A stretch of 64,000 nt of DNA from Subtercola sp. Z020. Its GTDB lineage: Bacteria; Actinomycetota; Actinomycetes; Actinomycetales; Microbacteriaceae. Both the position numbers and the translations under genes were made by a program. Below, in pieces: positions 63,419-64,000 of the stretch; the first letter of the stretch is position 1; each line of letters opens with the position of its first letter. Location of the stretch: the NCBI RefSeq assembly GCF_002931235.1, contig NZ_PSTT01000040.1:24303-88302 (forward strand), read 5' to 3'. The notes beneath the pieces are model-generated. The model ran no database searches, had not been told where the DNA came from, and worked only from the letters and a program-made list of their open reading frames with translations.

Positions 63419-63486
63419 CAGGCTGCCCCCGCCCCGTCTGCGGTGCCTGTGTGGGTGCCTGTGTAGGTATGGGTGTGCTCAGTCAT
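63418..63486 (-). CDS. 22-codon reading frame between imuB and dnaE2 (possible coupling peptide)
   Basis: On the minus strand an ATG 5 bases before the imuB stop codon (TATGACTGA) opens a 22-residue frame, MTEHTHTYTGTHTGT followed by ADGAGAA. It ends in TGA overlapping the dnaE2 ATG (TGATG). The peptide is Thr/His-rich from a short degenerate repeat. No Shine-Dalgarno site is seen for dnaE2 itself. The arrangement would carry ribosomes from imuB to dnaE2 by termination-reinitiation. It may instead be chance in a 60-base spacer, and no homologue is known to me. Confidence 0.35.
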   Translation of the reverse strand: MTEHTHTYTGTHTGTADGAGAA

Positions 63487-64000
63487 AGCGCGCCTCCGCC
63501 CACCAGCCGTGCTCGTGCAGGGCGAGCAGCCAGGCGGTGCCCTCGGCGTCGACCACCTGGAAGCGGTGGAACGACCGGGCCACAGCCTGGTCCCACCAGC
63601 GTTCGTGCACCGGCCACGGCCCCGCCCACGCCGTGAGCGGCCGGGGTCGGGGCACGGCCGCCAGCGCCGGGCGACCGCTCCGTGAGCCCCCGCCCACGCC
63701 CGCACTCTCGCCTACGCCTGCGCCACCTGCGGCGCCCCCACCACCCGGTGCTCCGCCGCCGCCCGTCGCGCCAATGCCACCCGCGACACCACCACCCGCC
63801 GCCACCTCGTTCACCGCGAACAGCGCCGGTACACCGAGCAGCGCGCCCCGGTCGTTGACCGCAACCGGGCCACCGTCGTGCGCCAGCACCGTCACGCGGC
63901 GCGGCTTCTCGAACACGGTCGACGGAGCGGGCAGCGGAATGCTTCCCGGCCACGGCTTCGCGTCGCCGGAGACCCTGGCACCGCACACCCCAGTACCCGG
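63479..64000 (-). CDS. imuB: ImuB (DNA polymerase Y family), C-terminal part
   Basis: The 173 visible residues are the C-terminal tail of ImuB, the non-catalytic Y-family protein that ties DnaE2 to the beta clamp. Recognisable features are GDAKPWPGSIPLPAPSTVFEKP, VAVNDRGALLGVPA, and WAGPWPVHERWWDQAVARSFHRFQVVDAEGTAWLLA (given as landmarks, in pieces: WAGPWPVHERWW and RFQVVDAEGTAWLL). A Gly/Ala-rich low-complexity insert of about 45 residues interrupts the domain. The frame is open to the window end, so the polymerase-like body and the clamp motif lie outside. Confidence 0.85.
   Translation of the reverse strand, partial: PGTGVCGARVSGDAKPWPGSIPLPAPSTVFEKPRRVTVLAHDGGPVAVNDRGALLGVPALFAVNEVAAGGGVAGGIGATGGGGAPGGGGAAGGAGVGESAGVGGGSRSGRPALAAVPRPRPLTAWAGPWPVHERWWDQAVARSFHRFQVVDAEGTAWLLALHEHGWWAEARYD

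Overview
The window is a 64 kb piece of a high-GC actinobacterial chromosome, most likely Microbacteriaceae. That placement rests on the gene order (shared in blocks with Mycobacterium: mltG-ruvX-alaS, the aro cluster, pyrR-to-pyrF, the trp-lgt block, pyk, pdtaR, polA), on an mIHF domain fused to guanylate kinase, on frequent GTG starts, and on leaderless promoters of the TAnnnT type. It is almost entirely housekeeping DNA. I see no insertion sequence, prophage, CRISPR array or horizontally acquired island.

Layout. 1-4100: end of secD, secF and the (p)ppGpp synthetase/hydrolase relA. 3972-6831 (minus strand): an AbiEi-like hypothetical gene, a DUF349 protein and a membrane-anchored cyclophilin. 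6962-9948: rarA, rpsD with a structured leader, and two small membrane/coiled proteins. 9948-18714: alaS, ruvX, mltG and the shikimate genes aroE-C-K-B-Q. 18770-19770: efp and nusB. 19775-30107: a pyrimidine operon pyrR-B-C-(PH-like)-carA-carB-pyrF running into mIHF-gmk and rpoZ, led by a PyrR-binding RNA and closed by a strong terminator. 30197-37569: coaBC, metK, a degenerate priA, fmt and rsmB. 37740-46325: rpe, hisE-G-F-I and trpE-(membrane protein)-(small membrane protein)-C-B-A in one run. 46394-55093: lgt, gltB, gltD and pyk. 55106-55612: a probable broken lipoprotein gene and tRNA-Leu(CAA). 55652-59447: pdtaR, a hotdog thioesterase with a problematic start, and polA. 59448-59932: a gene-free gap with two short tandem-repeat arrays. 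59933-64000 (minus strand): dnaE2 and the 3' end of imuB, parts of the SOS mutasome.

How the genes work together. Most of the window is one-directional and tightly packed. About two dozen neighbouring gene pairs overlap by 1 to 8 bases, mostly as ATGA or GTGA, so translational coupling is the rule. Where new transcription units begin, a TAnnnT box often sits 6-7 bases from a start codon (rarA, rpe, hisE, pdtaR, polA), suggesting leaderless mRNAs. Pyrimidine, aromatic, histidine/tryptophan and glutamate pathways each form a contiguous block.

I did not find a convincing undescribed system. The observations most worth a second look are the 22-codon reading frame linking imuB to dnaE2, the mIHF-Gmk fusion, the PyrR RNA site, the thioesterase without a good start codon, the broken lipoprotein gene, the repeat arrays beside dnaE2, and the hypothetical gene whose tail runs antisense through the relA terminator.
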